This document shows, one piece after another, positions 10,972-22,219 of a stretch of 64,000 bases of DNA (position 1 is its first letter; every line of letters starts with the position of its first letter). Both the position numbers and the translations under genes were made by a program. Under the pieces are notes generated by a model, which saw only the letters and a program-made list of their open reading frames with translations, had not been told where the DNA came from and did no database searches. Origin of the DNA: Hevea brasiliensis (taxonomy: Eukaryota; Streptophyta; Magnoliopsida; Malpighiales; Euphorbiaceae); contig NC_079503.1 in the NCBI RefSeq assembly GCF_030052815.1, positions 43,876,735 to 43,940,734 of the forward strand. Reading direction: 5' to 3'.

Positions 10972-12687
10972 TCAGTCTCTGAATAGCTGTGGGTGCTGTC
11001 TCCTCATGTCCTCCTCACGCTCCCATGTAGCCTCCTGGCCTGAATGATGGTTCCACAGCACTTTGACTAGAGGTATCTGTTTGTTCCTCAGCTGCTTCAC
11101 CTCATATGCCAAGATCTTTATGGGCTCTTCATCATATGTCAGGTCTGGATTCACCTCAATCTCCTTTATTGGCAAAATGTGAGAGGGGTCTGATCTGTAC
11201 CTCCTCAACAAGGAGACATGAAAGATATTGTAAATCTTTTCCAACTCCGGAGGCAATGCAAGTCTATATGCCAATGGACCTACTCTTTCCAGAACCTCAT
11301 ACGGCCCAATGAAGCGAGGACTTAGTTTCCCCTTTCTACCAAACCTCATGATCCTCTTCCATGGGGAAACTTTCAAGAACACCTTGTCACCCACACTATA
11401 CCGAATATCTCTTCTCTTTAGGTCAATGTAGGACTTCTGTCTATCTGTTGCAACTTTGAGCCTGTTTCTAATGAGTTTAACCTTTTCTTCTGTCTGTTGC
11501 ACTAATTCTGGACCAATCAACTTCCTCTCACCCACTTCATCCCAACACAAGGGAGTTCTACAATTCTTGCCATAAAGTGCTTCGTATGGAGGCATTCCGA
11601 TGCTTGACTGATAACTGTTGTTGTAGGTAAATTCAATTAAAGGCAAGTGTGTGTCCCAACTCCCTTCAAACTCAATCACACAAGCCCGAAGCATATCCTC
11701 CAAAATCTGAATGATCCTTTCGGATTGGCCGTCTGTCTGTGGATGGAATGCTGTACTGAAGTTCAATCTAGTTCCTAGGGCTTTTTGGAGACTACCCCAA
11801 AATCTAGAAGTGAACCTTGGGTCTCTGTCCAACACAATAGACACTGGCACTCCATGTAACCTCACAACATCATCAATGTACAGTTTGGCCAATCTTTCCA
11901 GGCTGTAATCCATTCTCACTGGCAAAAAGTGTGCAGACTTGGTCAATCTATCAATAATAACAAAAACTGCATCATGATTCTTTTGTGTACGTGGAAGTCC
12001 TATCACGAAATCCATAGTGATTCTTTCCCATTTCCACTCGGGAATCGGCAATGGTTGTAGCAACCCTGCAGGCACTTGGTGTTCTGCCTTTACTTGCTGA
12101 CAAGTTAGGCATTTGGCAATATATTCTGCAATGTCTTTCTTCATTCCTCTCCACCAATAGTGCTCTTTCACACTTCTATACATTTTGGTTCCACCAAGAT
12201 GCATTGCAAAAGGTGAATAATGTGCTTCCTTTAAAATGGTCTGCCTCAGTTTAACATTCTCAGGAATGCACATTCTGCCCTTATATAACAACAAGCTCTC
12301 ATCATTTACTGATAATTCTGGTTTCTTGCCATCCCGAGCCTCTTCCATCAACTTCACATACTTATCATCCTTCTGTGCAACTGCTTTAATTTGTTCTGCC
12401 AGCATTAGCTTCACTTGCCAAGTAGCTACCATCTGCCCATCTTCATTAATCTCCAAATTAGCATGCAATGCCCTTAACTCATGCACCATGGACAATGGAG
12501 AAACCCTCAAACCAGCCATAGTCTTGCGACTTAAAGCATCAGCTACAACATTAGCTTTTCCAGGCTGATAGTCTATCAAACAATCATAATCTTTTATCAG
12601 CTCTAACCATCTCCTTTGCCTCAAATTTAACTCCTTTTGTGTGCCCAAGTACTTTAAACTTTTATGATCTGTGTATATATAACATCA
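10972..12687 (-). pseudogene. A2 RNase H C-terminal part and integrase with chromodomain-like tail
   Basis: About 558 codons open after the stop at 12685-12687. Order: the rest of RNase H ([10 protein letters not shown] and [10 protein letters not shown] with its Asp), integrase HHCC zinc site (HYSPFAMH...CLTC), the DD35E core ([29 protein letters not shown], with 35 residues between the second D and E), GPY/F module ([21 protein letters not shown]), [15 protein letters not shown], and a tail [20 protein letters not shown] that resembles the chromodomain of Del/Tekay elements. Integrase inserts element DNA; the tail is thought to target heterochromatin. The integrase itself looks undamaged. 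The frame also runs in phase with RT upstream, so the natural product was one polyprotein. Confidence 0.92.
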
Positions 12688-13887
12688 CTCCCCATACAAG
12701 TAATGTCTCCAGATCTTCAAGGCAAAGACAATGGCTGCTAGCTCCAAGTCATGTGTAGGATAATTCCTCTCATGCAGTTTAAGCTGGCGTGAAGCATAGG
12801 CAATGACGTTTCTATCTTGCATCAACACACAGCCTAATCCGTTATGAGAGGCATCACTGTATATGGTATACTCCTTACCCAAAGTGGGCAAGGTTAAGAC
12901 TGGAGCTTCAGTTAAATGCCTCTTTAACTCATCAAAACTTTCCTGGCATCGATCAGTCCACTGAAATTTTACATCCTTCCTAAGTAGCTTGGTCAGTGGA
13001 GATGCTAGTATGGAGAATCCCTTCACAAACCTTCGATAATACCCAGCTAAACCAAGGAAACTCCGAACTTTCGTGACATTTCTAGGTGGCTTCCAATTAA
13101 GAATGGCTTCTACTTTACTAGGATGCACCTGGATACCTTCTGCAGATACAATATGCCCCAAAAATGAAATCTCCTTTAGCCAAAACTCACATTTTGACAG
13201 TTTGGCATACAACTGCTTCTCCCTCAAAGTCTACAGTACTATCCTCAAGTGCTTGTCGTGTTCCTCTGCATTCTTTGAGTACACCAAAATATCATCAATG
13301 AACACCACAACAAATTGGTCCAAATATGGCCTGAAGATAGTGTTCATTAGGCCCATAAAAGCAGCTGGAGCATTAGTCAACCCGAATGGCATTACCAAGA
13401 ACTCATATTGGCCATACCGAGTCCTAAAGGCAGTTTTAGGAATACTTTGCTCCTGCACCCTTAATTGGTAGCAGCCTGATCTTAAGTCAATTTTGGAGAA
13501 TATAGTTGCATCCTTTAACTGATCAAACAAATCATCGATCCATGGCAGAGGATATCTATTCTTTATGGTCACCTTATTCAACTGTCTGTAGTCTATGCAT
13601 AGGCGGAGAGTACCATCCTTTTTCCTCACAAATAATACTGGTGGTCCCCAAGGTGACACGCTAGGGCGGATGAAACCCTTATCTAATAATTCCTACAATT
13701 GTACCTTCAACTCTTTCAACTCAGCAGGTGTCATCCTATAAGAAGTGATGGAGATTGGCTCCACACTAGGCATAGTCTCAATTTCAAACTGCATCTCTCT
13801 TTTTGGAGGCAATCCCGGCAATTCTTTCTGAAAGACATCTGGAAAATCCCATACCGTAGGAATATCTTTAAGATCTGGACTCCCCAC
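12685..13887 (-). pseudogene. A2 reverse transcriptase and start of RNase H
   Basis: One frame from 13887 to 12685 with three stops: TAG at 13693-13695 (CAG in the ancestral [10 protein letters not shown]), TAG at 13231-13233 (A1 still has CAG, LLQTLRE) and TGA at 12685-12687, inside RNase H where element E has Lys ([10 protein letters not shown]). RT landmarks: [40 protein letters not shown] and catalytic [12 protein letters not shown]. RNase H landmarks: [11 protein letters not shown] with the first Asp and [18 protein letters not shown] with the Glu. The first stop is shared with copy A1. Confidence 0.9.
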
Positions 13888-14130
13888 TAGGTTTCTATCA
13901 CATGAGATAGATAAGTTTCACATCCCTTTCTAATCATCTTTCTAGCAAGTGCAGCTGAAATTATGTTGGATGGCAATAACTGCCTCTCCCCATGTATCAC
14001 TATGTCTGCATACTTGGGAAGACCAAAAGTGACTGTCTTTAGTCTACAGTCAATCATGGCTAACCAATCCATGCCCAAGATGATATTATAATCTCGGAAG
14101 GGCATGTCAATTAAGTCTGACAGGAATGTA
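13888..14130 (-). pseudogene. A2 protease, C-terminal piece
   Basis: Continues the protease after the B1 insertion: TFLSDLIDMPFRDYNIILGMDWLA, then CRLKTVTFGLPKYADIVIHGE. Compared with A1 it lacks four residues (RHHA) in frame after DWLA. A frameshift near 13887 separates it from RT. Confidence 0.85.
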
Positions 14131-14672
14131 TGTAACATCCTCCCGATAGCAACTCCGTACAGTCTACTATTTTGGTGACCGGTGTCGGTCCGGACAGCTA
14201 GAACGTCCGGAAAAATATTTAAACTAAAGCGAGGAACCATAATTAACTCAAATATTAATAAGAAAAATTTAGTAAAAATTTTAGAAATAAAAATACAACT
14301 AAGTCAAATGAGCCGGTGCCCAAGCGAGGGGTAACCGGAGGGAAGTTGCGGTTCTCGCAACGAGGAGCCCTAGACCCGGGGGAAAAATTATAAAATAATT
14401 TTTGGGACTCCAGAGAAGGGTCATTGAGGTTTCTATGGTATTAGAATGCCAAGAAAATACCTAGAAAAATTTTTCAATCGGTACAGACGATTTAGACCCG
14501 TTAAGCCAAACGGAGGGCATTTTGGTCATTTCGCCTTCCGAGGTAATTTTTGGCCGACTTGCCCAGTTGAGTAAATAATTATTATGACATAAAATATGAA
14601 TTAATGTTGATGAAAAATTAATTTGAAGCTAGTAGAAAAGAAAAGAAAAGAAAATGAAAGAAAATGCTAATT

Positions 14673-14692
14673 ATGACATCATATGATGTCAT
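14673..14692. promoter_or_regulatory. palindromic TGACATCA site, B1
   Basis: Perfect 20-bp palindrome (TGACATCA and TGATGTCA arms around AT) in the presumed U3, upstream of an A-rich TATA-like stretch. The same site recurs at the same place in other LTRs. Confidence 0.55.
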
Positions 14693-15431
14693 TTAAATTT
14701 CCTCCACCAATCACAATTTGTTAAACTTATTAAAAGAGATAAAAGAGACCAAAAATATGAAAAACCAATCTGCATCTTCAACCTTGGGCAGCCTAAAAAA
14801 CGTTGAGAGAGAGAGAGAAGAGGTCCCACCATTAAAGCTCCTTTAAGCTTCATTTCTCTCTTGTTTCCACTACTAAACCCTAACCCCTTTCATTAAACCT
14901 TGACCATATCACTTGGGGAAGCCTTTGGCAGCCAAGAAGAAGAAGGAAAGTGAAGTTTTAGCTTGAAGAAATCTGCCCTACAAGAGGTTAAAGTGAGGTT
15001 AGTGCTATCCTTTCACTCTCACTCCTTTAATCCTTGTTAAAGCATCATTTTAAGTTAAGAAATTGTAAGAGTTTGAAGTAAGTTATATGTGTTAGGGCAT
15101 CTTTAATTTTTGGCAGCCCTAAGGAAGGATGAGGTTGATTGTTTTAATGAATTTAGAATGGATAGAAATGATGTTTAAGGTATGAATATGCATGGATGTT
15201 GAATTAGTGTGCTAATTGAGGTTTATGGATAATTTAAATTGGACATTAGGGTTTTGAGAAGTGAAACTTGGATTTAGCTTATGGAATTGTGAAAGAACAT
15301 TATAAGGGTCAATTAGTGACCATTTTAGGTATGTTGACCATGAATTGGACTGAAAAATAATATAGCCAAGTGAATGTGTAGGCTGCCTTGTTAGTGCAGC
15401 AGAGGGACTGAAAATTCAGTCCACTTGCACA

Positions 15432-16150
15432 GCCATAACTTTGGCTGTGTAGGTCCAATTAATGTTTGGCCAATTGGACATGAAACTAGGCTTATAATGA
15501 CACATTTTTTCTGAAGAAACCATGCCCAAAAGACCAAAGCAAGAGGACCAAAACTTGGCCCCAATCCGGATCCCCTGCAACAAAGACTGCAAATGACCAA
15601 ATGAACAAGAATCGCTCATTTGGCCATAACTCACTGTAGATTTGGTCAATTGACCTGAAATTTTTACAGCAACAAGTTAAGAATAGACAAACAACTTTAA
15701 TGAAGAAACCTACCCCAAATTATGACCAGAACCTAACCCAAATGGCAGTCACAATTACTGTTCAAACCTGCAACTCTGCAGATTTTCGTTTGAGCAGCAA
15801 TGTTTGGAGGACTATAACTCTCTCTAGAAAACTCGGATTTAGGCGATTCTTGAACCGATGGAAACCTAAGGTATAGTAGAACATTTCATAAGAATAAAGT
15901 TAGGCCAAATTATGAACTTAACTTGATCAAATTACTGACCAAAGTTGGACCAAAATCTGCCAAAACCCAAAAGTGCAGCATGAACAGTGCACGTGAACAG
16001 TAAACTTATTTTGGCCATAACTTGAGCTACAAAACTCCAAATGGAGTGATTCAAAATAGGAAATTTAACTAGACAGAATAAGGAACAACTTTCATGTTTA
16101 CCATTTCCTCAAATTCCCACTATAAAAATAACAAATAGAACAGTAAAGAT
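15432..16150 (+). repeat. four degenerate 190-203 bp tandem units in B1
   Basis: Each unit begins CCATAACT or CTATAACT, near 15432, 15623, 15812 and 16015. The units share ordered blocks: CATAACT, AACTCCAA- or GTCCAATT-like, ACAACTTTCATGAAGAAA-like, and AAATTATGACC-like. Confidence 0.7.
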
Positions 16151-16189
16151 GAAGCATGAAAACCGAAAATTTTGCTCAAGCTTAAAAAT

Positions 16190-16680
16190 GGTATTAGCAA
16201 CCAATACCAACAAGTTTGAAATACAAAATGTGGTATGTTTGAGGTGTTAAGACCAATACACCTATTTTCTATCCAAAAGTCAACATTTTTGTTGTCCAAT
16301 GAGGTGAATAGTGACACTAAAACCCAAAATTGGCAATTTTGCCAAAATGACCTAAGCTTTGAGAAAGTAACCAAAACCAACAAGTTTTAAATGCAAAATG
16401 TGGTACATCGGGAGTGTTAAAACCAATGTACCTATTTTGTATGCAAAAGTCAACATTTTTGTTGACCAATGAGGTGAATAGTGACACCAAAACTTGAAAT
16501 TCAAAATTTGAAATTAGAAATGCATCTAGGGGACTTTAAATTGCAATTGGCAATTAATACTAGTAAATGTAAAACTCAAAATGTGGGATCTTGGTGTAAT
16601 TAGAATTAATATATCTATTAAGTATAAAAAGGTCAACATTTTGGTTGACTAGTATGGTGAATAGTAATCAAAATGATTAG
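16190..16680 (+). repeat. three degenerate 175-180 bp tandem units in B1
   Basis: Units near 16190, 16371 and 16546 each run from a GGTATTA/ACCAACAAG-like start through AAAATGTGG to GTCAACATTTT and GGTGAATAGT. The E LTRs have one such unit. Confidence 0.65.
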
Positions 16681-17337
16681 TGAATTAAGATGAAGACCTA
16701 GAACCAATTCTAAGCTTAAATGCTTAGAATTGTATGACAAATATGGACTATGAATCCTAGTCAAAATTGTTAAAAAGAAATTTAGGCCATAAATTTGAAA
16801 TCCATGAAATATTCATGGATTACTTGAAACATGAAAAATAAGTCACCTAATTGATGTGAATAGATAGTTAGGGCATATATGCCCATCACAAATGGAATTC
16901 ATAACATATTAGTAACTCAACTTGAAATATAAAATTTGTAATTACATAAGTAGACTCTTGAATGTATAAATGAGAAAGGAAAAATGTTTTGAATACAATG
17001 GTACATGTGAACCATTGTTTAGAATTGGGATCAATATGAATAACATAATGAATGGACAAATAAACCGTATTAATGTATGAATGAGACATTAGTTCTCATT
17101 ATTGTAAAGAGGAGAAGTATTTTGAGTACAATGGTATAAAAGGATAATTGATGTGAATTGTGATCATATAAATGATCAAATGAATGTATGAATTATGATT
17201 GAAATTTATCATGAAATAATGAAGTCATAAAGCACAATATATTAAAGAATTTTAAATTATCAAATGCCCTAGTATACCTAACAAGATTGGTTTGGATAGT
17301 TTGGCATGCCAATAGGGTATTGTTTTAGCAGTACTGC

Positions 17338-17450
17338 GAAAGGCTTTATGCCTGTATTCATGGCTTTATGCCCGCATTCATGGCTTTTATGCCCGTATGC
17401 ATGGCTTTTATGCCCGATTATGTGATATCATGGCTTTTTAGCCATACTGA
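17338..17450 (+). repeat. mini-hairpin array, B1
   Basis: Four units of about 20 bp, each with GGC-TTTAT-GCC able to form a 3-bp stem, followed by ATGGCTTTTTAGCCAT. Copy number differs between LTRs (five units in G). Confidence 0.6.
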
Positions 17451-17922
17451 CTGCATACATGGTTGACGTTCTGCGTCCCATGGTATGACGGCCCGATGCA
17501 CCGCGGTGTCCAATGCCAACGACCCATTATCCAATCCAGTCGTCTAGTATAGGTTACTTGGGCAGTCAATTAAATTATTATTCAATTCAGGCAGCTAAGT
17601 TAAGTTAAGTATAATGAAAATCCAGTACAATTAAATTAAGTATTGAATGAATAAGCAAAAGAGATTAGCAAAAGAAACATAACAAAAATATAAATTACGT
17701 AACTGCATGCACTTGAAATACAATACAGATAGAATAAATTATACACCTGCTAGTATTACTGAAAAGTTATAAACTAAGCACTTCCAAAGAGGAACAAACT
17801 AGTAAATAAGATCGTTGATACTAGAAATACCATACCAAATTAAATTGATTCTTGAGTATCTGAATTATCATTTATTTCTTTCTTTACTTGTATATATTAT
17901 TTCTGGTTATATTATTGCACCA

Positions 17923-17964
17923 CTAAGCAGAAATGCTTAGCGCGATGGAATTGCTTCCTCGCGC
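17923..17964 (+). other. double stem-loop, B1 copy
   Basis: After TTGCACCA: stem 1 CTAAGCA/TGCTTAG closed by a GAAA tetraloop (17923-17940); stem 2 CGCGA/TCGCG (17941-17963), then CAGGTACTG. Confidence 0.7.
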
Positions 17965-18615
17965 AGGTACTGAAGGTAAAACCAGTAGATTGTCGACTAA
18001 GATTTTTGGAGACCAGATCTGCAGAAGTGTCAGAAGAGTTCAAGATTGTCACCTCCTCAGCAATGCATGTAGATAGGGCTCATTTTATACATGTTATGTA
18101 TATTGTTCATTCCTAGCACATTGTAAATTATTTGTACATCTTGTACAAAATAAACTCATGTAATTAACCTATGAATTATGGAAGCTATTCAAAGTAAGTA
18201 TTTTAGTATGTGAATTGAATTTGAGTTATAATGAGATTATACTTGTGAATATTGAGATATTGAAAATCTAATGAGATTTCTGAGAAATCTGGATACTGCA
18301 TTGAGATACAATATGTTTGAAAATTTTTTAGACTATTAAGTTTGAGAAATTGAGTATATATTGAAATTGTCTTTGGCAGGTTCAGAAGAACTGTTAGTCC
18401 AAATTACAGCCGACACTTTGTCGAATTATCGTTAAAATTTTTGAAATTTCCAACTTAGTTAGATTTTGATAAAAGTAAAAATAGCCTAAATCTTCAATAA
18501 AGTTTTTGAATAAATAAATCAAGGACAGTAATGAAATCAGATAAAATAGAGTGCTCCGGCACACTGAGTGGCATAACTTGCTCGGCTACACTGTAGTCGG
18601 GTAAGGGGTGTCACA

Positions 18616-18910
18616 ATGTATGTCCTTGGATCACCAAAGGACAATCCTTATACAATTTGTTCACCCTAACCTCTTGCCCTAAGGGACTAGTTACTAGCAC
18701 ATCATAATCCATTTTCAAGCAAGGAGTGGCAACAGAACATGCAATAATGGCACTAGTATAAGAATGTGTAGAACCAGGGTCAAACAGTACATATACATCT
18801 CTACCAAAGATGGAGAAAGTACCAGCCACAACATCTGATGTCTCAGCTTCATCCCTCTGGCGCATGGTGTACACCCTAACTAGTGCACCACTCTGCTCTG
18901 GTTGGCTCAC
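18616..18910 (-). pseudogene. A2 protease, N-terminal piece with active site
   Basis: Contains GRDVYVLFDPGSTHSYTS, the catalytic DPGS motif of the retropepsin-like protease, and continues across the B1 insertion to 14130. Upstream it is joined to gag by the proline/glutamine-rich stretch SQPEQSGALVRVYTM. A frameshift near 19015 separates it from gag. Confidence 0.88.
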
Positions 18911-19968
18911 TGTGCCCTGGCTGCCAGAAGTGTTACCTCTACCCCTGCCTCTGCCTCTACTAGTTGTCTGTTGTCCTCTGGAAGCAGAACCTTGAACAGA
19001 TCCCTCAGTGGTGGTAGGGGCCCAGACCTACGAGCACTAGTGCAATCTCTAGCAAAATGCCCACTTCCACCATAGTTGTAACAGGCTCCTATGGCCTTAT
19101 AACATACTCCTCCATGATTCTTGCCACAGATTTCATAGGTACGAGTAGGAAAGGAACCCTTAGATGTCTGCTGTCCGAATCTAGGTGGCCTCTGCCCTGA
19201 GAATCTTCCCCTACTAGATCCTCTGTTACTTAGTCCCCCAAAGCTCTTTCTCTTACTCGAATTGTTACTGGGACTCTGACCGATAGGCTTACTGCTCTTC
19301 TCTTTTTCAGTGGTTACCTTCTCAAATACCCCTTCCAGTTCTATCCTTTCCAATTCAAGGGCCTGTGATATCAACCCAGAGAAGTTGTCATGTTGAAACC
19401 CAACCACTTGCAATCTCAAACTAGGCCTCAAACCGGCCTCAAACCATTTGCATCTGTCTCTACTAGTAGTGAGTAGGCTTCCAGCATAGTGGCTGAGGCG
19501 AGAAAAGTCTCTCTCATACTCGGCTACAGTCTTGTTCCCTTGCTTCAAACTGAGAAACTCCTGTAGCTTCATATCCACATATGTATCAGGAACATACTTC
19601 TGTCTAAACTCCCTTAGCAAGTCATCCCATGTCAGCACTGGCGGCTCAGCCAAACTGTGGGAAATGGTCTTCCACCACTCATATGCATCTCCATGCAGCA
19701 GGGAAATTGAATATTCAAACTTCAACTCATATGTGTAGTGCAATTTCTTGAAGACACTCTCCATCCGTTCTAACCATTGCTCAGCTTCCAATGGGTCCAC
19801 TGTACCCTTGAACTCTGTTGCCCCATACTTCATTAACTTGTCATATTGTGTGGCTGGGGATGGTGGTTTCACTGGAGATGCTTGCATAGGAGCTTGGACT
19901 GGTATATTTCCAGCCATTTGCTGAAATAATACAGCTATCTCATTGAGCGAATCGAGCAGAAATCGCAT
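18907..19968 (-). pseudogene. A2 gag, long open stretch
   Basis: 353 codons of gag. The capsid domain runs from about residue 40 to 210 (WLERMESVFKKLHYT, DAYEWWKTISHSL, EFRQKYVPDTYVDMKL, AEYERDFSRLSHYAG), then a basic Ser/Arg/Gly-rich stretch and the nucleocapsid knuckle at 19042-19083. The knuckle reads CYNYGGSGHFARDC: the second zinc-binding Cys is Tyr, while A1 keeps Cys. The natural start upstream (MEEGD in A1, 2681) is mutated from ATG to AAG here. After the knuckle the frame slips and the last 50 or so residues are not family sequence. Confidence 0.88.
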
Positions 19969-20235
19969 GGGTGGGCGGTGCGGTGACCCATCGGCATTCT
20001 CGAGGAGGGCTTCCCCTGCACTCAGCTACTACTGATTGCTCTACTGTGTGATCCCCCTCTTCCTTATTGAATCATAAAGAATTCTACTCCCTAGACAACC
20101 AAGACAAGGAGATTTCCCTCCATTTGTCCATATTTATGATGTAATGCACTATATGTATCAATTAATGACAGTTGAGCAGTTGTACTTATCAAAAGTTTTC
20201 AAACATGCAATTTCAAAACTTGTGTAAAAACCAAA

Positions 20236-20247
20236 GCTCTTATAACA
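20236..20247 (-). promoter_or_regulatory. A2 primer binding site, mutated
   Basis: Minus strand TGTTATAAGAGC, two changes from TGGTATCAGAGC, at the expected place 8 bases from the LTR end at 20256. Confidence 0.7.
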
Positions 20248-20738
20248 CTAAAACATGTCACACCTTGTCCTTGGTAAGGCATGATATGTTCCCGTAGCAT
20301 ACCTAAGGAATTACCGAACTCCACCAACCGATAACCCATTAGTTATGCTACAAAGAATTTTAAAACAAATCATAGCTTTTTATATTATTAATTCTTTTGC
20401 GGAAAACTGCATGAGAATAGTTAAAATTATATGTAAACATTCATTGGAAATAATGATAGACTAAATATTACAAAAGTTACATTTTCATAAGTCTCAAAGT
20501 AAAATACAAAATAGTTACAAACTTTAAATGTGATAGCAATGCAATGCTTTTAAATGCAAACTGCTCAATGTCCGTACATCCGTACATCCATACATATAGG
20601 TACAAAATACATCAAAAGGAAATTACAGGGGTATACCTATAATATATACCCACAAATAATACTAAAATGCTGCTTCCAAGTCTCTCACTCGGCAGCCTTC
20701 TCCTTTCCATTACCTGCCATTGCATAAAGAAGCTATCA

Positions 20739-20755
20739 CTAAGTATATCACTCAG
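20739..20755 (-). other. stem 1 of the double stem-loop, A2 5' LTR copy
   Basis: Minus strand CTGAGT/ACTTAG, with one G-T wobble. Stem 2 next to it is damaged in this copy. Confidence 0.5.
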
Positions 20756-21594
20756 TGGTGCACAACTAATAACTTTAAAACTTAAGGTAAAACACAATTT
20801 GTCAGAGCATAATAAATCACATTTTTCTTAAGCATGAAAACTTCACAATAGTTCTAAGTCCATACGAGCCATTTATTGGAATAATATTTCAAATGAGAAA
20901 TCATACTTCATAAATCACAATTCACAAAGCATTAGTGTTGCCAACATCAATACACAGTTCAGGCCATGACACAAAATTTCACGATCAGTGCCGTGTTGTA
21001 CACCACGACAAAGTAATCTCAACCTCAATAACCGTTATTAATGAGGGAAGGTGTAACACCCTCACCGTAGCAATTACGTACATTCTACTATTTCGGTGAC
21101 CGGTGTCAGTCTGGACAGCTAGAACGTCTGGAAAAATAATTAGACTAGAGCGAGGAGTCATAAATAACTCAAATACTAATAAGAAAAATTTAGGAAAAAT
21201 TTTAGAAATAAAATACAACCAAGTTAAATGAGCCGGTGCCCTAGCGATGGGTAACCTAGTGCGAAGTTGCGATTCTCGCAACTAGGAGCCCTAGACCCGG
21301 GAGAAAATTCATAAAATAATTTTTAAGACTCCAAAAAAGAGTCATTAAGGTTTCTATGGCATTAGAATGCCAAGAAAAGGTTTAGAAAAAATTTTCGATC
21401 GGTACAGACAATTTTAGTCTGTTAAGCCAAACGGAGGGCATTTTGATCATTTCATCTTCAGAGATGATTTTTGGCCTACTTGTCTAGTTAAGTAAATAAT
21501 TATTATGATCTAAAATATGAATAAATATTGTTAAAAATTGAATTGAAAATGAGTAGAAAAGAAAAGAAAAGAAAAATGAAAGAAATTGGGAATT

Positions 21595-21614
21595 ATGACA
21601 TCACATGATGTCAT
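21595..21614. promoter_or_regulatory. palindromic TGACATCA site, B2
   Basis: TGACATCA and TGATGTCA arms with one imperfect central pair, at the same place in the LTR as in B1. Confidence 0.5.
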
Positions 21615-21985
21615 TAACATACCCACACCCAATCACAATTTGACAAATTAAATAAAGAGATAAAAAGGAAATAAATATGAGATAAAAACAAAGGAAATCA
21701 GCAGCCTCTTCTTCCATAACAGCCGCACCAAAAGAAAGAGAGAGAGAAAGAAAGAGAGACCTCCATTGATGCACTCACCCAAGCTCCAAAACCTAGCCAA
21801 TTACACCATAAAACCCCTATATGCCTTCATAAAACTTGGTCCTCACACCTAGAGCAAGCTTTGGACAGCAAAAAGAAAGGAAGAAAGTGAAGTTTTGAAG
21901 TCTTAGAAGTGGCTCCATTCAAGGTTAGTGCTAAATCTCTTACTTCTCCCTTTATATTTTTGATTTGAACCTTGAGTTAAGTTAG

Positions 21986-22219
21986 AAAATGGAGAAAATT
22001 TGAAGAAAATATGCATGTTATGAACATTCTAATTTTTGGCAGCCATGGGGAAAGGTTGAGAATTTTTGAATTGATTGAATTAAATTGCTTGGGAATGATG
22101 TTAAAATGGAGAAAATTTGAAGAAAATATGCATGTTATGAACATTCTAATTTTTGGCAGCCATGGGGAAAGGTTGAGAATTTTTGAATTGATTGAATTAA
22201 ATTGCTTGGGAATGATGTT
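21986..22219. repeat. 117-bp perfect tandem duplication
   Basis: Units 21986-22102 and 22103-22219 appear identical. The period is a multiple of three, which creates a repetitive open frame at 22011-22247; nothing suggests that it is a gene. Confidence 0.88.

Larger units (their letters stand above)
14131..18615 (+). mobile_element. B1: solo LTR (4485 bp) inside the A2 protease
   Basis: Starts TGTAACATCC, ends GGGTGTCACA, flanked by the target duplication ATGTA (14126-14130, 18616-18620). The empty site is seen in A1 near 1224-1232 (GGAATGTATGTCC). No coding region and no second LTR are present, so this is a solo LTR left by recombination. Inside, from the 5' end: the shared start block, a palindromic TGACATCA site (14673-14692), four degenerate 190-203 bp units (about 15432-16150), three degenerate 175-180 bp units (about 16190-16680), a mini-hairpin array (about 17338-17450) and the double stem-loop (17923-17964). 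Confidence 0.95.

Noticed and set aside
17338..17450. CRISPR-like short repeats
   Set aside because: Plant LTR context, about 20-bp units without distinct spacers; better seen as slippage of a hairpin unit.
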